Made by a program: the position numbers and the translations under genes | Shown: positions 52,248 through 60,882 of the stretch, in pieces | How the letters are laid out: every line of letters starts with the position of its first letter | Numbering within the stretch: the first letter of the stretch is position 1 | NCBI GenBank assembly: GCA_016715645.1 | Contig: JADJZR010000012.1 | Location: 1-64,000, forward strand | Length of the DNA: 64,000 nucleotides | From: Elusimicrobiota bacterium | Lineage (GTDB): Bacteria; Elusimicrobiota; Elusimicrobia; FEN-1173 | Reading direction: 5' to 3' | The notes under the pieces: generated by a model | Told to the model about the DNA's origin: nothing | Databases searched by the model: none | What the model saw: only the letters and a program-made list of their open reading frames with translations

Positions 52248-53495
52248 ATGGAAAAAGCCATTGTGGTGGGAATCCAGTTGAAGGGAACGCCCGATCCGAC
52301 GTACCTGTCGTCGATGGAAGAATTGAAACGGTTGTTGGAAACCGCGGGCGGCCAGACGGTTTCGGCGGTGACCCAAGAACGAGTTCGACCGGACTCGGCC
52401 CTCTTGGTCGGCGAGGGAAAAGCCGCCGAAATTGCCGATTTGGTTCGGCTTAAAAAAGCGTCCGCTGTCGTGTTTAACGATGAGCTATCTGCCAGCCAAC
52501 AGAAAAATCTGCAAGAGCTTATCCCCGCCAAAATCATTGACCGCACCCGCCTCATTTTGGATATCTTTGCCCAGCGCGCTCGAACCCGGGAAGGCAAACT
52601 TCAGGTCGAGTTGGCGCAAATGAATTACTTGCTTCCTCGGGTGACGGAACGGTTCGGGCGGTTCGAGCAACAAACCGGCGGGATCGGCACCCGGGGCCCG
52701 GGCGAACGCAAACTGGATATTTCCCAAAGGCGCATTCGCGAACGGATTGTGCGGTTGGGCCGTGAAATCGAAGGGGTTCGCCGCCAGCGTGGCCAGCAAC
52801 GGGACAGCCGACAACGCGTGCCACTGGCCCAGGTGGCCATCGTGGGATACACCAACGCGGGCAAATCCACTCTCCTCAATACGCTTCGAACCGGCCCGGG
52901 CCCCGGCGTGTTGGCCGACGACAAACTGTTCGCCACACTGGACCCAACCACCCGCCGAGTGAAGTTGCCGGGAGGCCGGTGGGCCCTGTTCGTCGATACG
53001 GTGGGTTTTATTCAACGTTTGCCCCATGCGTTGGTGGCGGCGTTTCACGCCACCTTGGAAGAGGCCCGCGACGCCGATGTGCTGGTACACGTCATCGACG
53101 CCTCGAACCCCGCGTGGCCTGACCAAAAAAAAGTGGTGGAAGAGGTTCTTAAAGAACTGGACGCCGATGGGGTGCCGCGGGTGGACCTGTTCAACAAAGC
53201 CGACGCTCTCACTTCCGCCCAGCGGGTGCATGCCCGACGGGAGGGGCGGTTGGTGGTGTCGGCCCGTGCGGGGGACGGGTTGGACCGGTTTTTGAACCGT
53301 GTCGAAACGATATTGGAAAAAGATCAAAAAGAACGATCCTTCGTTCTTCCGCACGGTCGGCGTGACCTTTTGGTTTTGCTTTACGGCGCCGGGCGAGTCG
53401 TGTCGGAAAAACCCGACCCCCGGGGCACGTGGTTTCGCGTCAGACTGGACGATAAAAATTGGGGCGTTCTTCAAAAGGAGTTGTCCGATGTCTAA
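52248..53495 (+). CDS. hflX: GTPase HflX
   Basis: 415 residues. The N-terminal HflX domain has VGEGKAAEIADL and VVFNDELSASQQKNLQE, then the glycine-rich linker GGIGTRGPGERKLDISQRRI. The G domain has G1 GYTNAGKSTLLN, G2/G3 TLDPTTRR and VDTVGFIQRLPH, and G4 as LFNKADAL. HflX splits stalled or heat-damaged 70S ribosomes. The ATG has an AGGAG site. The end overlaps the ATG of pgsA by a few bases, starting a long housekeeping operon. Confidence 0.95.
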   Translation: MEKAIVVGIQLKGTPDPTYLSSMEELKRLLETAGGQTVSAVTQERVRPDSALLVGEGKAAEIADLVRLKKASAVVFNDELSASQQKNLQELIPAKIIDRTRLILDIFAQRARTREGKLQVELAQMNYLLPRVTERFGRFEQQTGGIGTRGPGERKLDISQRRIRERIVRLGREIEGVRRQRGQQRDSRQRVPLAQVAIVGYTNAGKSTLLNTLRTGPGPGVLADDKLFATLDPTTRRVKLPGGRWALFVDTVGFIQRLPHALVAAFHATLEEARDADVLVHVIDASNPAWPDQKKVVEEVLKELDADGVPRVDLFNKADALTSAQRVHARREGRLVVSARAGDGLDRFLNRVETILEKDQKERSFVLPHGRRDLLVLLYGAGRVVSEKPDPRGTWFRVRLDDKNWGVLQKELSDV

Positions 53496-54024
53496 TGCGA
53501 CTTTGACGTGGGCCAACCGAATCACCATCGTTCGGATTTTGCTGACCCCGTTGTTGGTCATCTTGCTTCTGAAAGGAGAACGGCTGTGGCCCCTTTATAT
53601 TTTCGCTTTGGCGGCGGTGTCGGACATCCTGGATGGGTGGGTGGCCCGTTGGCGGCACGAAGTGTCCCGGTTGGGTTCCTTTTTGGACCCTATCGCCGAT
53701 AAGTTGTTGTTGTCGTCGACTTTTTTGGTTTTGGCCCACCTGGGTCGAACGCCTATGTGGGTTTTTGTCATTGTGTTTTCCCGGGATCTTCTTATTTTGT
53801 TGGGGTGGAACGTGATCACGATCCTGTCCGGAAAGTCCCAAATTCATCCGCGCCTGTTGGGCAAAGCGTCAACCTTTGTTCAGATGTCGACGGTGATGGC
53901 GATGTTGTCGTTTCCCGGCCAAACGTGGCCGTCTCTGTTGGTGTGGCCGATGGTGATCGTGACCTTGTGTTCGATGGCGGATTACGTGTGGGTGGGATCG
54001 AAAACCTTGGGAGATTTGGCGTGA
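53488..54024 (+). CDS. pgsA: CDP-diacylglycerol--glycerol-3-phosphate 3-phosphatidyltransferase
   Basis: 178 residues from ATG 53488 with AAAGGAG. The CDP-alcohol phosphotransferase motif DGWVAR(x8)GSFLDPIAD is complete, with all three catalytic Asp. About five membrane helices. It makes phosphatidylglycerol phosphate, the precursor of phosphatidylglycerol and cardiolipin. Overlaps with hflX upstream and der downstream. Together with plsY and gpsA two genes on, it forms a phospholipid synthesis block. Confidence 0.93.
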   Translation: MSNATLTWANRITIVRILLTPLLVILLLKGERLWPLYIFALAAVSDILDGWVARWRHEVSRLGSFLDPIADKLLLSSTFLVLAHLGRTPMWVFVIVFSRDLLILLGWNVITILSGKSQIHPRLLGKASTFVQMSTVMAMLSFPGQTWPSLLVWPMVIVTLCSMADYVWVGSKTLGDLA

Positions 54025-55343
54025 GCGGTTCCCTGGCCACGGTGGTTTTGGTGGGTCGGCCCAACGTCGGGAAGTCGACGTTGTTCAACCGATTGTGCGA
54101 AACCCGCCGGGCCATCACCTCGCCCGTGGCTGGAACCACCCGCGACTGGATCGAAGGCCTCTGCCACTGGAACGGCCGTGCCTACCGGATTATCGATACC
54201 GGGGGATACGCGCCCGGCGCTGATGTGTTGGCGTCGGTTCGCGCTCAGGTGAAACGGTGGGTGGACACCGCCGAAATCGTGGTGTGGTTGGTCGACGCCC
54301 GCGACGGCGTGACCCCCGCGGACGAAGAATTTGCCCGTCTTCTGCGCCCCGCCGCGGACCGGGTGATCCTGGCGGTCAATAAAGCCGATTCCGAACGCCA
54401 CGACGCCGCTTTAGGTGATTTTGCTCGGTTGGGGTTTCCGGGGCTGGTCACGGTGTCGGCGTCTCATGGCCGGCGGATCAACACGTTGTTGGATATTTTG
54501 GAAGAGCGAACGGGCGGAGCCAATGCGGTTGGGTCGGAGTTTCAAGAAGATGAAATTCGAGTGTCCATCGTGGGCCGACCTAACGTGGGCAAGTCGTCCT
54601 TGACCAACCGGTTATTGGGCGAAGAGCGGATGATCGTTTCGCCGGTTCCCGGCACAACCCGCGATACCATCGATAGCCGGTTTCGTTGGAAAGACCAACA
54701 GTTCCTTTTCGTGGACACCGCCGGGTTGCGGGCCAAAAAGTCCAAGGCCGACGATTTGGAAGGATTGACGCGCTTGATGACCGAGCGGGCGTTGGACCGC
54801 TGTGAAGTGGCTTTGTTGTTGGTCGATGCCCAAGAAGGGTTGACCGAAGGCGATGTGGCCGTGGGCCGGTTGATCGACGAGAAACGCCGGGCGTGCGTGC
54901 TGGGCGTCAATAAATGGGACTTGGTGCCGGACCGCAGTCCCAACGCCGCTTATTTTCGCGAGCGGACACCGGAAGGAATGCCGTTTTTGGCCCATTGCCC
55001 CCTGGTGTTTTTGTCGGCCAAAACAGGGCACCACATCGACGAACTGTTAACGTCGGTTCGAACCGTGGCGGGGGACTATCACCGCCGGTTTGACAACGAA
55101 GATCTGACCGCGTTTTTTTGGAAAGCTGTTCAGGAACGACCCTATTCGTATCGGGGGCGCAAGATGGTGTTTTACGGTGCGGCCCAGGTGTCCACGGCCC
55201 CGCCGGTGTTTGTCCTTCGGTGCAATTTGCCTCCGGAAGAAGTTCATTTTTCGTATGAGCGGCATCTGGAATCCGTTTTTCGTAAAGTATATGGGCTAGC
55301 GGGCGTGCCGGCGGTGTTGAAGTTTCGCAAGGGGCGGCGATGA
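54021..55343 (+). CDS. der: Ribosome biogenesis GTPase Der (EngA)
   Basis: 440 residues from GTG 54021, overlapping the pgsA stop. Two G domains in tandem: first GRPNVGKSTLFN, DTGGYAPGAD and NKADSERH; second GRPNVGKSSLTN, DTAGLRAKK and NKWDLVPD. The C-terminal KH-like domain begins after DYHRRF. The tandem G domains identify Der, needed for 50S assembly. The stop overlaps the start of plsY. Confidence 0.96.
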   Translation: MSGSLATVVLVGRPNVGKSTLFNRLCETRRAITSPVAGTTRDWIEGLCHWNGRAYRIIDTGGYAPGADVLASVRAQVKRWVDTAEIVVWLVDARDGVTPADEEFARLLRPAADRVILAVNKADSERHDAALGDFARLGFPGLVTVSASHGRRINTLLDILEERTGGANAVGSEFQEDEIRVSIVGRPNVGKSSLTNRLLGEERMIVSPVPGTTRDTIDSRFRWKDQQFLFVDTAGLRAKKSKADDLEGLTRLMTERALDRCEVALLLVDAQEGLTEGDVAVGRLIDEKRRACVLGVNKWDLVPDRSPNAAYFRERTPEGMPFLAHCPLVFLSAKTGHHIDELLTSVRTVAGDYHRRFDNEDLTAFFWKAVQERPYSYRGRKMVFYGAAQVSTAPPVFVLRCNLPPEEVHFSYERHLESVFRKVYGLAGVPAVLKFRKGRR

Positions 55344-55942
55344 TGGAACTGATTTTGTCCGCGTTGGGAGGGTATTTGATCGGCTCGATCCCGACGGGGT
55401 ATTGGATGGGGCGGGCCTTAAAAGGCATCGACATCCGGACTGTCGGGTCGGGCAATGTCGGGGCCACCAACGTGTTTCGCTCGGTGGGTCGGGCGGCCGG
55501 GTTGGCGACGTTGGCCATCGATATCCTGAAAGGGTATGGGGCGGTGTGGGCGGCTCTCTCGGTTGTGGGGGGCGAGGCGGCCCCGTTGATTTCAGGCGTG
55601 GCGGCGGTGGCGGGGCACAGTTGGTCGGCGTGGGTGCGGTTTCGCGGCGGAAAGGGGGTGGCCACTTCGGCTGGCGTTTTTTTTGCGTTGATTCCAGGTC
55701 CAACGGCGGTGGCGGTGGGGGTGTTTGCGGTGGTGTTCGGTTTGTTTCGCCGGGTGTCGGCCGGGTCCATCGCGGCCGCGGTAACGTTGCCCGTGGCGGC
55801 ACGGGCGATGGAGTGTGCTCGGCCGCGGGCGGCGTTGGCCGCCGTGGTGGGGGCGTTGGTCCTGATTCGCCATCTTCCAAACATTCGACGGTTGTTGACC
55901 GGAAAAGAACCGCCGTTGGAATTCACGAGGAAAAACCCATGA
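55340..55942 (+). CDS. plsY: Acyl-phosphate glycerol-3-phosphate acyltransferase
   Basis: 200 residues with five membrane helices and the three PlsY motifs: GSIPTGYWMGRALKGIDIR, GSGNVGATNVFR and HSWSAWVRFRGGKGVATS. It moves the acyl group from acyl-phosphate to glycerol-3-phosphate, the first step of phospholipid synthesis. It precedes gpsA, which makes the acceptor substrate. Two adjacent Met codons (55340 and 55343) can start the protein; overlap with der favours the first. Confidence 0.95.
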   Translation: MMELILSALGGYLIGSIPTGYWMGRALKGIDIRTVGSGNVGATNVFRSVGRAAGLATLAIDILKGYGAVWAALSVVGGEAAPLISGVAAVAGHSWSAWVRFRGGKGVATSAGVFFALIPGPTAVAVGVFAVVFGLFRRVSAGSIAAAVTLPVAARAMECARPRAALAAVVGALVLIRHLPNIRRLLTGKEPPLEFTRKNP

Positions 55943-56976
55943 GCGATCGCATTGCGGTGTTGGGGGGAGGCAGTTGGGGCGCCACGTTGGCGGACCATTT
56001 GGCCAAAAACGGCCATGACGTTTTTGTGTGGGAGTATCAAGAAAACGATGCCGATCGGCTCAAGCGCACCCGCCGGTTGCCCACGTTGCCCCATTTGGTT
56101 TTGCATGACCAGGTTCGTGTTACTTCGCGTATGGGGGATGCGTTGAGCGGTCGGACGTTGGTGGTGAACGCGGTTCCGTCAACCCACGTTCGGGCCACTT
56201 TTGCCGCGGTTCACGCCAGCGGGGCTCTGGTTCCCGGCGCCTGGGCGGTGAGCGTCTCCAAAGGGATTGAGAACGATACTTTAAAACGCATGAGCCAGGT
56301 GATCGCGGAATCGGCTCCGGCGTTGGCCGGGCGGGTGGCGGTGTTGGCGGGGCCTTCCCATGCCGAGGAAGTGGCCCGTTCGTTGCCCACGGCCGTGGTG
56401 GCCGCCGGACCTGACGAGTTTCGGGACAAATCAGTGGCCGTGTTTAACGCAGACCACTTGCGGGTGTACACCAACCCCGATTTCGTGGGCGTGGAACTGT
56501 GCGGCGCTCTTAAAAACGTGTTCGCGGTGGCGTGCGGTGTTTCCGACGGGTTGGGGTTCGGCGACAACACCAAAGCCGCGCTCATGACGCGCGGCCTCAA
56601 CGAAATGGTCCGTTTGGGTGTCTTGGAAGGCGCTCAAGTGATTACCTTCTTGGGATTGGCCGGGTTAGGCGATTTGATCGTGACCTGCACGTCGCGGCAT
56701 TCGCGCAACCGTTCGTTTGGTGAAAAACTTGGCCACGGCAAGTCCGCCGTCCAAGCGTTGGCGGAAATGAGCATGGTGGCTGAAGGCCATCCCACCACCA
56801 AAAGCGCTTATCAGTTGGCGCAACGACACGGGTTGGATCTTCCGATTATTTCCGAACTGTATAAAATCCTTTATGAAAACAAGCCCGCTCCCAACGCCAT
56901 GCGTGACTTGTTAGCGCGGCCGCCGATACCTGAGATGATGCACATTCAACCTTTTGTCACACAAACGTCCGTCTAA
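55939..56976 (+). CDS. gpsA: Glycerol-3-phosphate dehydrogenase [NAD(P)+]
   Basis: 345 residues from ATG 55939 overlapping the plsY stop. The Rossmann loop is AVLGGGSWGATLADHLAKNG; the catalytic Lys region is ELCGALKNVFAVACGVSDG; the substrate loop is GLGDLIVTCTSRHSRNR. It reduces dihydroxyacetone phosphate to sn-glycerol-3-phosphate, feeding PlsY. Length and motifs are normal. Confidence 0.95.
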   Translation: MSDRIAVLGGGSWGATLADHLAKNGHDVFVWEYQENDADRLKRTRRLPTLPHLVLHDQVRVTSRMGDALSGRTLVVNAVPSTHVRATFAAVHASGALVPGAWAVSVSKGIENDTLKRMSQVIAESAPALAGRVAVLAGPSHAEEVARSLPTAVVAAGPDEFRDKSVAVFNADHLRVYTNPDFVGVELCGALKNVFAVACGVSDGLGFGDNTKAALMTRGLNEMVRLGVLEGAQVITFLGLAGLGDLIVTCTSRHSRNRSFGEKLGHGKSAVQALAEMSMVAEGHPTTKSAYQLAQRHGLDLPIISELYKILYENKPAPNAMRDLLARPPIPEMMHIQPFVTQTSV

Positions 56977-56985
56977 GGAGAAACC

Positions 56986-57243
56986 ATGAACAAAGCAGAC
57001 CTGGTGAAGTTGGCGTCACAATCCGTGGGCACGAACGCCGAGGCCTTCAACGTGGTGACCCAGCTGTTCGAGGGGATGCGCAAGGCGTTGCAACAGGGGG
57101 AAAAAGTGGTGGTCCAGGGGTTCGGCAGTTTCCACGTGGTGATGCGAAAAAGCAAACCCGCGCGCAATCCCCGCACCGGAACGCCCGTGTTGATCCCGCC
57201 CCGTCGCCGCGTGAAATTTAAAATGGGAAAAGGGCTTCTTTGA
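56986..57243 (+). CDS. HU/IHF-family nucleoid protein
   Basis: 85 residues, starting MNKADLVKLASQSVG, with the dimer helices, the GFGSFHVV turn and the DNA-clasping beta arm (RKSKPARNPRTGTPVLIPPR), where the intercalating Pro lies in ARNPRTG. An AAGGAG site is 6 bases upstream. HU versus IHF cannot be settled from one gene. It bends DNA non-specifically. The stop touches the TTG of the next gene. Confidence 0.93.
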   Translation: MNKADLVKLASQSVGTNAEAFNVVTQLFEGMRKALQQGEKVVVQGFGSFHVVMRKSKPARNPRTGTPVLIPPRRRVKFKMGKGLL

Positions 57244-57951
57244 TTGGATTCTAAAGAAGTCGCACGGGCGTTGCGGGCTTGCGCCTCGGCCCATAAAGCC
57301 GCCGTGTTGGCCCGGTTCTTTAAAACCGGGCCCGGCCAATACGGGGAAGGGGATCGATTTTTGGGCGTCGTCGTTCCCGACCAACGGCGGGTGGCCAAAC
57401 AGTTCGCCGGTATTTCGTTGGCGGACATCGATCGATTGGTCCGGAGCCCCTGGCACGAAGAGCGGTTGACCGGATTGTTGATTTTGGTCGATCGCCACCG
57501 GCGGTCGGAGCCGGGGGAACGTTTGCGTTTGCACCGGTTTTATCTTCAGCGAACCGAGTGTGTGAACAATTGGGACCTGGTTGATTTGTCGGCCTATTTT
57601 TTGGTGGGCCCGCACGTTGATCCGGACCGGCCGGTCCTGTTGGACCGGTTGGCTCGGTCGTCGAACCTCTGGGAACGGCGGATCGCCGTGGTGGCGACCT
57701 TTCATTTCATTAAGCAAGGGGTTCCGGGCCCGACCTTGCTGATTGCCGATCGGCTCATCAACGATCGACACGACTTGATTCACAAAGCGGCGGGGTGGAT
57801 GTTGCGGGAAGTGGGAAAACGTTGTTCGGTTCAAGTTCTCCGAGATTACTTAGACAAGCAGGCGGACCGAATGCCCCGAACGACCCTTCGTTACGCCATC
57901 GAACGTTTCCCCCCATCCCTTCGAGCTGAGTACCTTGGGGTCAAGTCTTGA
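57244..57951 (+). CDS. AlkD-like DNA alkylation repair protein (HEAT repeats)
   Basis: 235 residues from a TTG directly after the HU stop; no earlier start is possible in this frame. Segments FFKTGPGQYGEGDRFLGV, LLILVDRHRR, CVNNWDLVDLSAYFLVG and SSNLWERRIAVVATFHFI match the HEAT-like AlkD family, including the Trp and Asp residues that hold the lesion. AlkD removes positively charged alkylated bases such as 7-methylguanine. It is the last gene of the housekeeping run. Confidence 0.9.
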   Translation: MDSKEVARALRACASAHKAAVLARFFKTGPGQYGEGDRFLGVVVPDQRRVAKQFAGISLADIDRLVRSPWHEERLTGLLILVDRHRRSEPGERLRLHRFYLQRTECVNNWDLVDLSAYFLVGPHVDPDRPVLLDRLARSSNLWERRIAVVATFHFIKQGVPGPTLLIADRLINDRHDLIHKAAGWMLREVGKRCSVQVLRDYLDKQADRMPRTTLRYAIERFPPSLRAEYLGVKS

Positions 57952-58068
57952 TTTTGCATTCAATGGTTATTGATTATCCAGTTCAATGGAATAACCAGCA
58001 CAATCACCCGGCGGTCTTTTGCTCGGCCGTGGGAGGTGACGTTTCTGAGAATTTGAGGTGACCCTGGT

Positions 58069-58102
58069 TTGATTTACCGGGTGGCTTGTGGTATAGTACC
58101 AC
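58069..58102 (+). promoter_or_regulatory. merR-like promoter with palindrome over the -10 box
   Basis: TTGATT (58069-58074), a 17-base gap and TATAGT (58092-58097). The -10 box lies inside a perfect inverted repeat GTGGTA-TAG-TACCAC (58088-58102). The spacer is the ordinary 17, not the 19-20 bases of MerR-activated promoters, so repression by the encoded regulator is the likelier mode. The ATG is about 10 bases after the -10 box, which suggests a leaderless mRNA. Confidence 0.65.
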
Positions 58103-58107
58103 CCCTC

Positions 58108-58479
58108 ATGATCCTTAGTCTCCCGACGGACAAAGAATCCTTTTCCATCGGCGATGTCACTCGATTGACGGGCTTGCCTGCCCATGTCGTGCGCTATTGG
58201 GAATCCGCTGTGGGCGCGGTCCGGCCGGCGCGGCGAGGATCGGGTCATCGGCGGTTTTCGCGCAAAGATGTGGAAACCTTGGTGAAGGTCCACGAATTGG
58301 TTCGCGACAAAGGATACACGCTGGCGGGGGCCAAGCGGTTTTTGCGCGCGGAGCTCAAACGTCCGCCGTCACAGATTCCGTTGGCGTTGGACGATTCGTC
58401 GGCGGCGGTGGCGTTGTTGAAGGATGTTCGTTTGGAATTGGCGGGACTGGTCAAAGATTTGAAGACGAAGATTGCATGA
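58108..58479 (+). CDS. MerR-family transcriptional regulator
   Basis: 123 residues from ATG 58108. The MerR winged helix is FSIGDVTRLTGLPAHVVRYW followed by GHRRFSRKDVETL. A short coiled-coil tail follows (SSAAVALLKDVRLELAGLVK) without an effector-binding domain or metal-binding Cys. This architecture is shared by small HspR/GlnR-like MerR proteins that act as repressors. Its own promoter carries a symmetric site. It is followed 21 bases later by tRNA-Pro. Confidence 0.9.
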   Translation: MILSLPTDKESFSIGDVTRLTGLPAHVVRYWESAVGAVRPARRGSGHRRFSRKDVETLVKVHELVRDKGYTLAGAKRFLRAELKRPPSQIPLALDDSSAAVALLKDVRLELAGLVKDLKTKIA

Positions 58480-58500
58480 GGTCGGTTCGGTCGCTGACAC

Positions 58501-58572
58501 CGGGGCGTAGCGTAGTGGTAGCGCACTCGCTTGGGGTGCGAGAGGTCGTGGGTTCAAGTCCCACCGCCCCGA
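58501..58572 (+). tRNA. tRNA-Pro (anticodon GGG)
   Basis: Acceptor CGGGGCG/CGCCCCG, D arm, anticodon stem CTCGC/GCGAG with loop TTGGGGT, T arm GTGGG-TTCAAGT-CCCAC, discriminator A. CCA is not encoded. The last 17 bases of the tRNA and the next 14 bases recur at 58798. Confidence 0.95.
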
Positions 58573-58828
58573 TGTCAACGACTGAGTTGAGAGAAAAAAC
58601 TGTGGGACTTGAAGGCAACCCTCGCGCCGTCCCATCCGACAAGCTGGGACCATGCCTAGCGGCATAGCCATGAATGGCGGAAAAGGGCCCGAAGGGCCCG
58701 ACAGCGAGGGTGCCCGGCCCTCGGCGGGTCGCGTGTGCCAGTGGCACACGTTTGCGACGGGCCGAATAGGCCCTTGGCGAAGCCGCGGGGGAGAGGGAAG
58801 TCCCACCGCCCCGATGTCAGCGACTGAG
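58556..58828 (+). mobile_element. Hairpin-rich element bounded by tRNA-Pro 3' end repeats (locus A)
   Basis: A 31-base direct repeat, 30 identical, lies at 58556-58586 (inside the tRNA and its flank) and 58798-58828, exactly 242 bases apart. Each copy begins AAGTCCCACCGCCCCGATGT. The 211 bases between contain at least six perfect small stem-loops, for example ATGCC-TAGC-GGCAT, GCCAT-GA-ATGGC and GTGTGCC-AGT-GGCACAC, plus GTGGGACTTGA (about 58602), an inverted copy of the T-arm end. No coding potential seems real. The right end stops 11 bases before the glycosyltransferase start codon. Confidence 0.75.
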
Positions 58829-58839
58829 ACTGTGATTTT

Positions 58840-60015
58840 GTGACACCTTTGGCGAAAATTCTTTTCTGTTACATTTCCCACTCCAGCGGGCACCAGCGGG
58901 CCGCCGAAGCGGTGATGGACGAGTTAAGGCGCCGGGATCCGCCGGTTCTTTGCGAAGGCATCAATTCCATCAGTTACTCGAACCCGGTGTTTGGGAAAAT
59001 AGTTTCCAAACTGTATATCCAGTTGTTGAAAGTGGCACCCCAGGTCTGGGATTACCTATACGATAACCCTTTTGTGGAAAAGGCCACACGTGACATTCGG
59101 GGCCTGTTAAGCCTTTTTAACACCGGTCGGATTGTGGCTGTGTTGAACAAACATCGTCCCCACGGCTTGGTGTGCACGCAGGCGGTTCCGGCCGGTTTGT
59201 TGGCGGCTTTGAAAGAGCGGGGCGCCATCCGGTCTCCGTTGGTGGGGATCATCACGGATTTCGGAGTCCACAAATACTGGATATCGCCTCACGTGGATCT
59301 TTATCTGGTTCCGACCCCCGAGGTTCGACGACGCATGATCCGACTGGGAGTGCGCGAAGAGCGGGTTCGTGTGACCGGCATTCCCATCGATGCCCATTTC
59401 GCCCAGCCGGGGGACCGTCGGTCTGAGCGGGCGGCCTTGGGGTTGTCGACGCACAGGCCCGTTGTGCTCATGATGGGCGGCAATTATGGGTTGGGTCCTT
59501 TGGAAGACGCCGCCCGCGCTTTACGCCGGTTGCCGGTGGGTGCTCAGTTGATTTTGGTGTGCGGCAACAATCGTTCTTTGCATCGGCGGATTCAAACCCA
59601 TTTTTCCGATGATCGCCATGTTTTGGTGTTGGGCCAAACCCGGTCCGTGCATCGGTTGATGGACGCCGCCGATGTGCTTATTTCAAAACCCGGCGGACTA
59701 ACCACCTCGGAAGCGTTGGCTAAAGGGTTGCCGATGGTCATCATTCAACCGATTCCCGGCCAGGAGGAGCGCAACGCTCAGTTCTTGCTCCGCCACGGCG
59801 CGGCGGTTCGGGCGGAAACATTGGACGAGTTGGTTCAAACCGTGGACGACCTGTTGACCCATCGGACCAAATTGGACCGATTGCGCGAAAACGGGTTTCG
59901 TTTAGCCCGGCCGTGGGCCGCTCGAGACGCGGCCGACGCCATTGTGCGTTTGATCGATGATCGCACCTCGCGCGGACATCGACGCGTCCGAGAAGGAGCG
60001 GCTGTTCGCGGGTGA
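58840..60015 (+). CDS. MGDG synthase/UgtP-like glycosyltransferase (GT28)
   Basis: 391 residues from a GTG; no good ribosome site, and an element ends just upstream. The start FCYISHSSGHQRAAEAVMDE is the N-terminal signature of diacylglycerol glycosyltransferases. The donor-binding C-terminal half has LMMGGNYGLGPLEDAARAL and LISKPGGLTTSEALAKGLPM, followed by IPGQEERNAQFL. It adds a hexose to diacylglycerol, or to a similar lipid acceptor, at the inner membrane face. The stop overlaps the GTG of the next lipid gene. Confidence 0.9.
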   Translation: MTPLAKILFCYISHSSGHQRAAEAVMDELRRRDPPVLCEGINSISYSNPVFGKIVSKLYIQLLKVAPQVWDYLYDNPFVEKATRDIRGLLSLFNTGRIVAVLNKHRPHGLVCTQAVPAGLLAALKERGAIRSPLVGIITDFGVHKYWISPHVDLYLVPTPEVRRRMIRLGVREERVRVTGIPIDAHFAQPGDRRSERAALGLSTHRPVVLMMGGNYGLGPLEDAARALRRLPVGAQLILVCGNNRSLHRRIQTHFSDDRHVLVLGQTRSVHRLMDAADVLISKPGGLTTSEALAKGLPMVIIQPIPGQEERNAQFLLRHGAAVRAETLDELVQTVDDLLTHRTKLDRLRENGFRLARPWAARDAADAIVRLIDDRTSRGHRRVREGAAVRG

Positions 60016-60839
60016 TTCAAGAAACGGTGTGGGCGGCGGGCCTTTCCCTTTCGAGCGGTGCCGCGGGACTTTTACCCCATCGAGCGCGATACGGGCTGGC
60101 CGCGGGTCTTGGGCCGGCCGTCAGTCGTCTGTTCTCGTCAAAACGGGCCGCCGTTGAAAAAAATTTGGGCCGGATCAATGCCCACGCTCAAACGGCGTTT
60201 CGTGTCGACAACGTTTTTCGAAATTTCGGGATCACTCTGGCGGATTTTTTAGGCGGGTGGCAGGTCTCCTGGAGGGTGGAGGGACGTGAACGGGCCGAGG
60301 CCGCCCGGGCTTTGGGCCGGGGCGTTCTGATTTTAACCACCCATTTGGGAAACTGGGAATTGGGTGGCCGCGTGTTGACGCAATGGGGCTGGCCGGTGAC
60401 CGCGGTGTACAAGCCCTACCGGTCGAGGGCGATGGAGAATTTTATTCAGTCGCGCCGGTCGCCGGGATTGGATTATTTGGCGGTGGGTCGCGGCGCCGCG
60501 CACGGGATTGCGAAAGTGTTGCGTCGTCAGGGAGTTGTGGCGATGTTGGGCGATCGACCTTTCGGGGAAGATGGCGGGTGGGTGACGGTGTGCGGAAAAC
60601 CCATGCGGTTTCCCAGAGGTCCGTTTCTTTTAGCGGCGCGCTCGTCGGCACCGGTGCTTCCGGGGTTCGCATTATTGGAAAAACCGGGTCGCTATCGGGT
60701 GGTGGTGGAAGAGCCGTTGTGGGCTGAAGGGGCCGACCCAGTACAAAATCTTATGGACAAGATGGCCCAAGTATTGGGAAAATACATTGCCACTCACGGC
60801 GATCAGTGGTATTGTTTCGAACCGGTGTGGGACGAATGA
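60012..60839 (+). CDS. LpxL/HtrB-family lipid acyltransferase
   Basis: 275 residues from a GTG overlapping the previous stop. The catalytic HX4E motif is in TTHLGNWELGG (about 115), followed by PVTAVYKPYRS, the RRQGVVAMLGDRP block and FPRGPFLLAARSSAPVLP. Family members add an acyl chain to lipid A precursors or related glycolipids. Together with the glycosyltransferase before it, it may build an outer-membrane or inner-membrane glycolipid. It supports a diderm envelope. The product need not be lipid A. Confidence 0.9.
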   Translation: MIQETVWAAGLSLSSGAAGLLPHRARYGLAAGLGPAVSRLFSSKRAAVEKNLGRINAHAQTAFRVDNVFRNFGITLADFLGGWQVSWRVEGRERAEAARALGRGVLILTTHLGNWELGGRVLTQWGWPVTAVYKPYRSRAMENFIQSRRSPGLDYLAVGRGAAHGIAKVLRRQGVVAMLGDRPFGEDGGWVTVCGKPMRFPRGPFLLAARSSAPVLPGFALLEKPGRYRVVVEEPLWAEGADPVQNLMDKMAQVLGKYIATHGDQWYCFEPVWDE

Positions 60840-60882
60840 GTCCGTCCGAGCGGTCGGGGGGGATTTGGGCACAATGAGTTTA

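Noticed and set aside
58369..58893. Minus-strand ORF spanning tRNA-Pro(GGG) and the locus A element
   Set aside because: It contains WDLNPRPLAPQ-like sequence that arises from reading a tRNA gene backwards, and the rest comes from the hairpin element.
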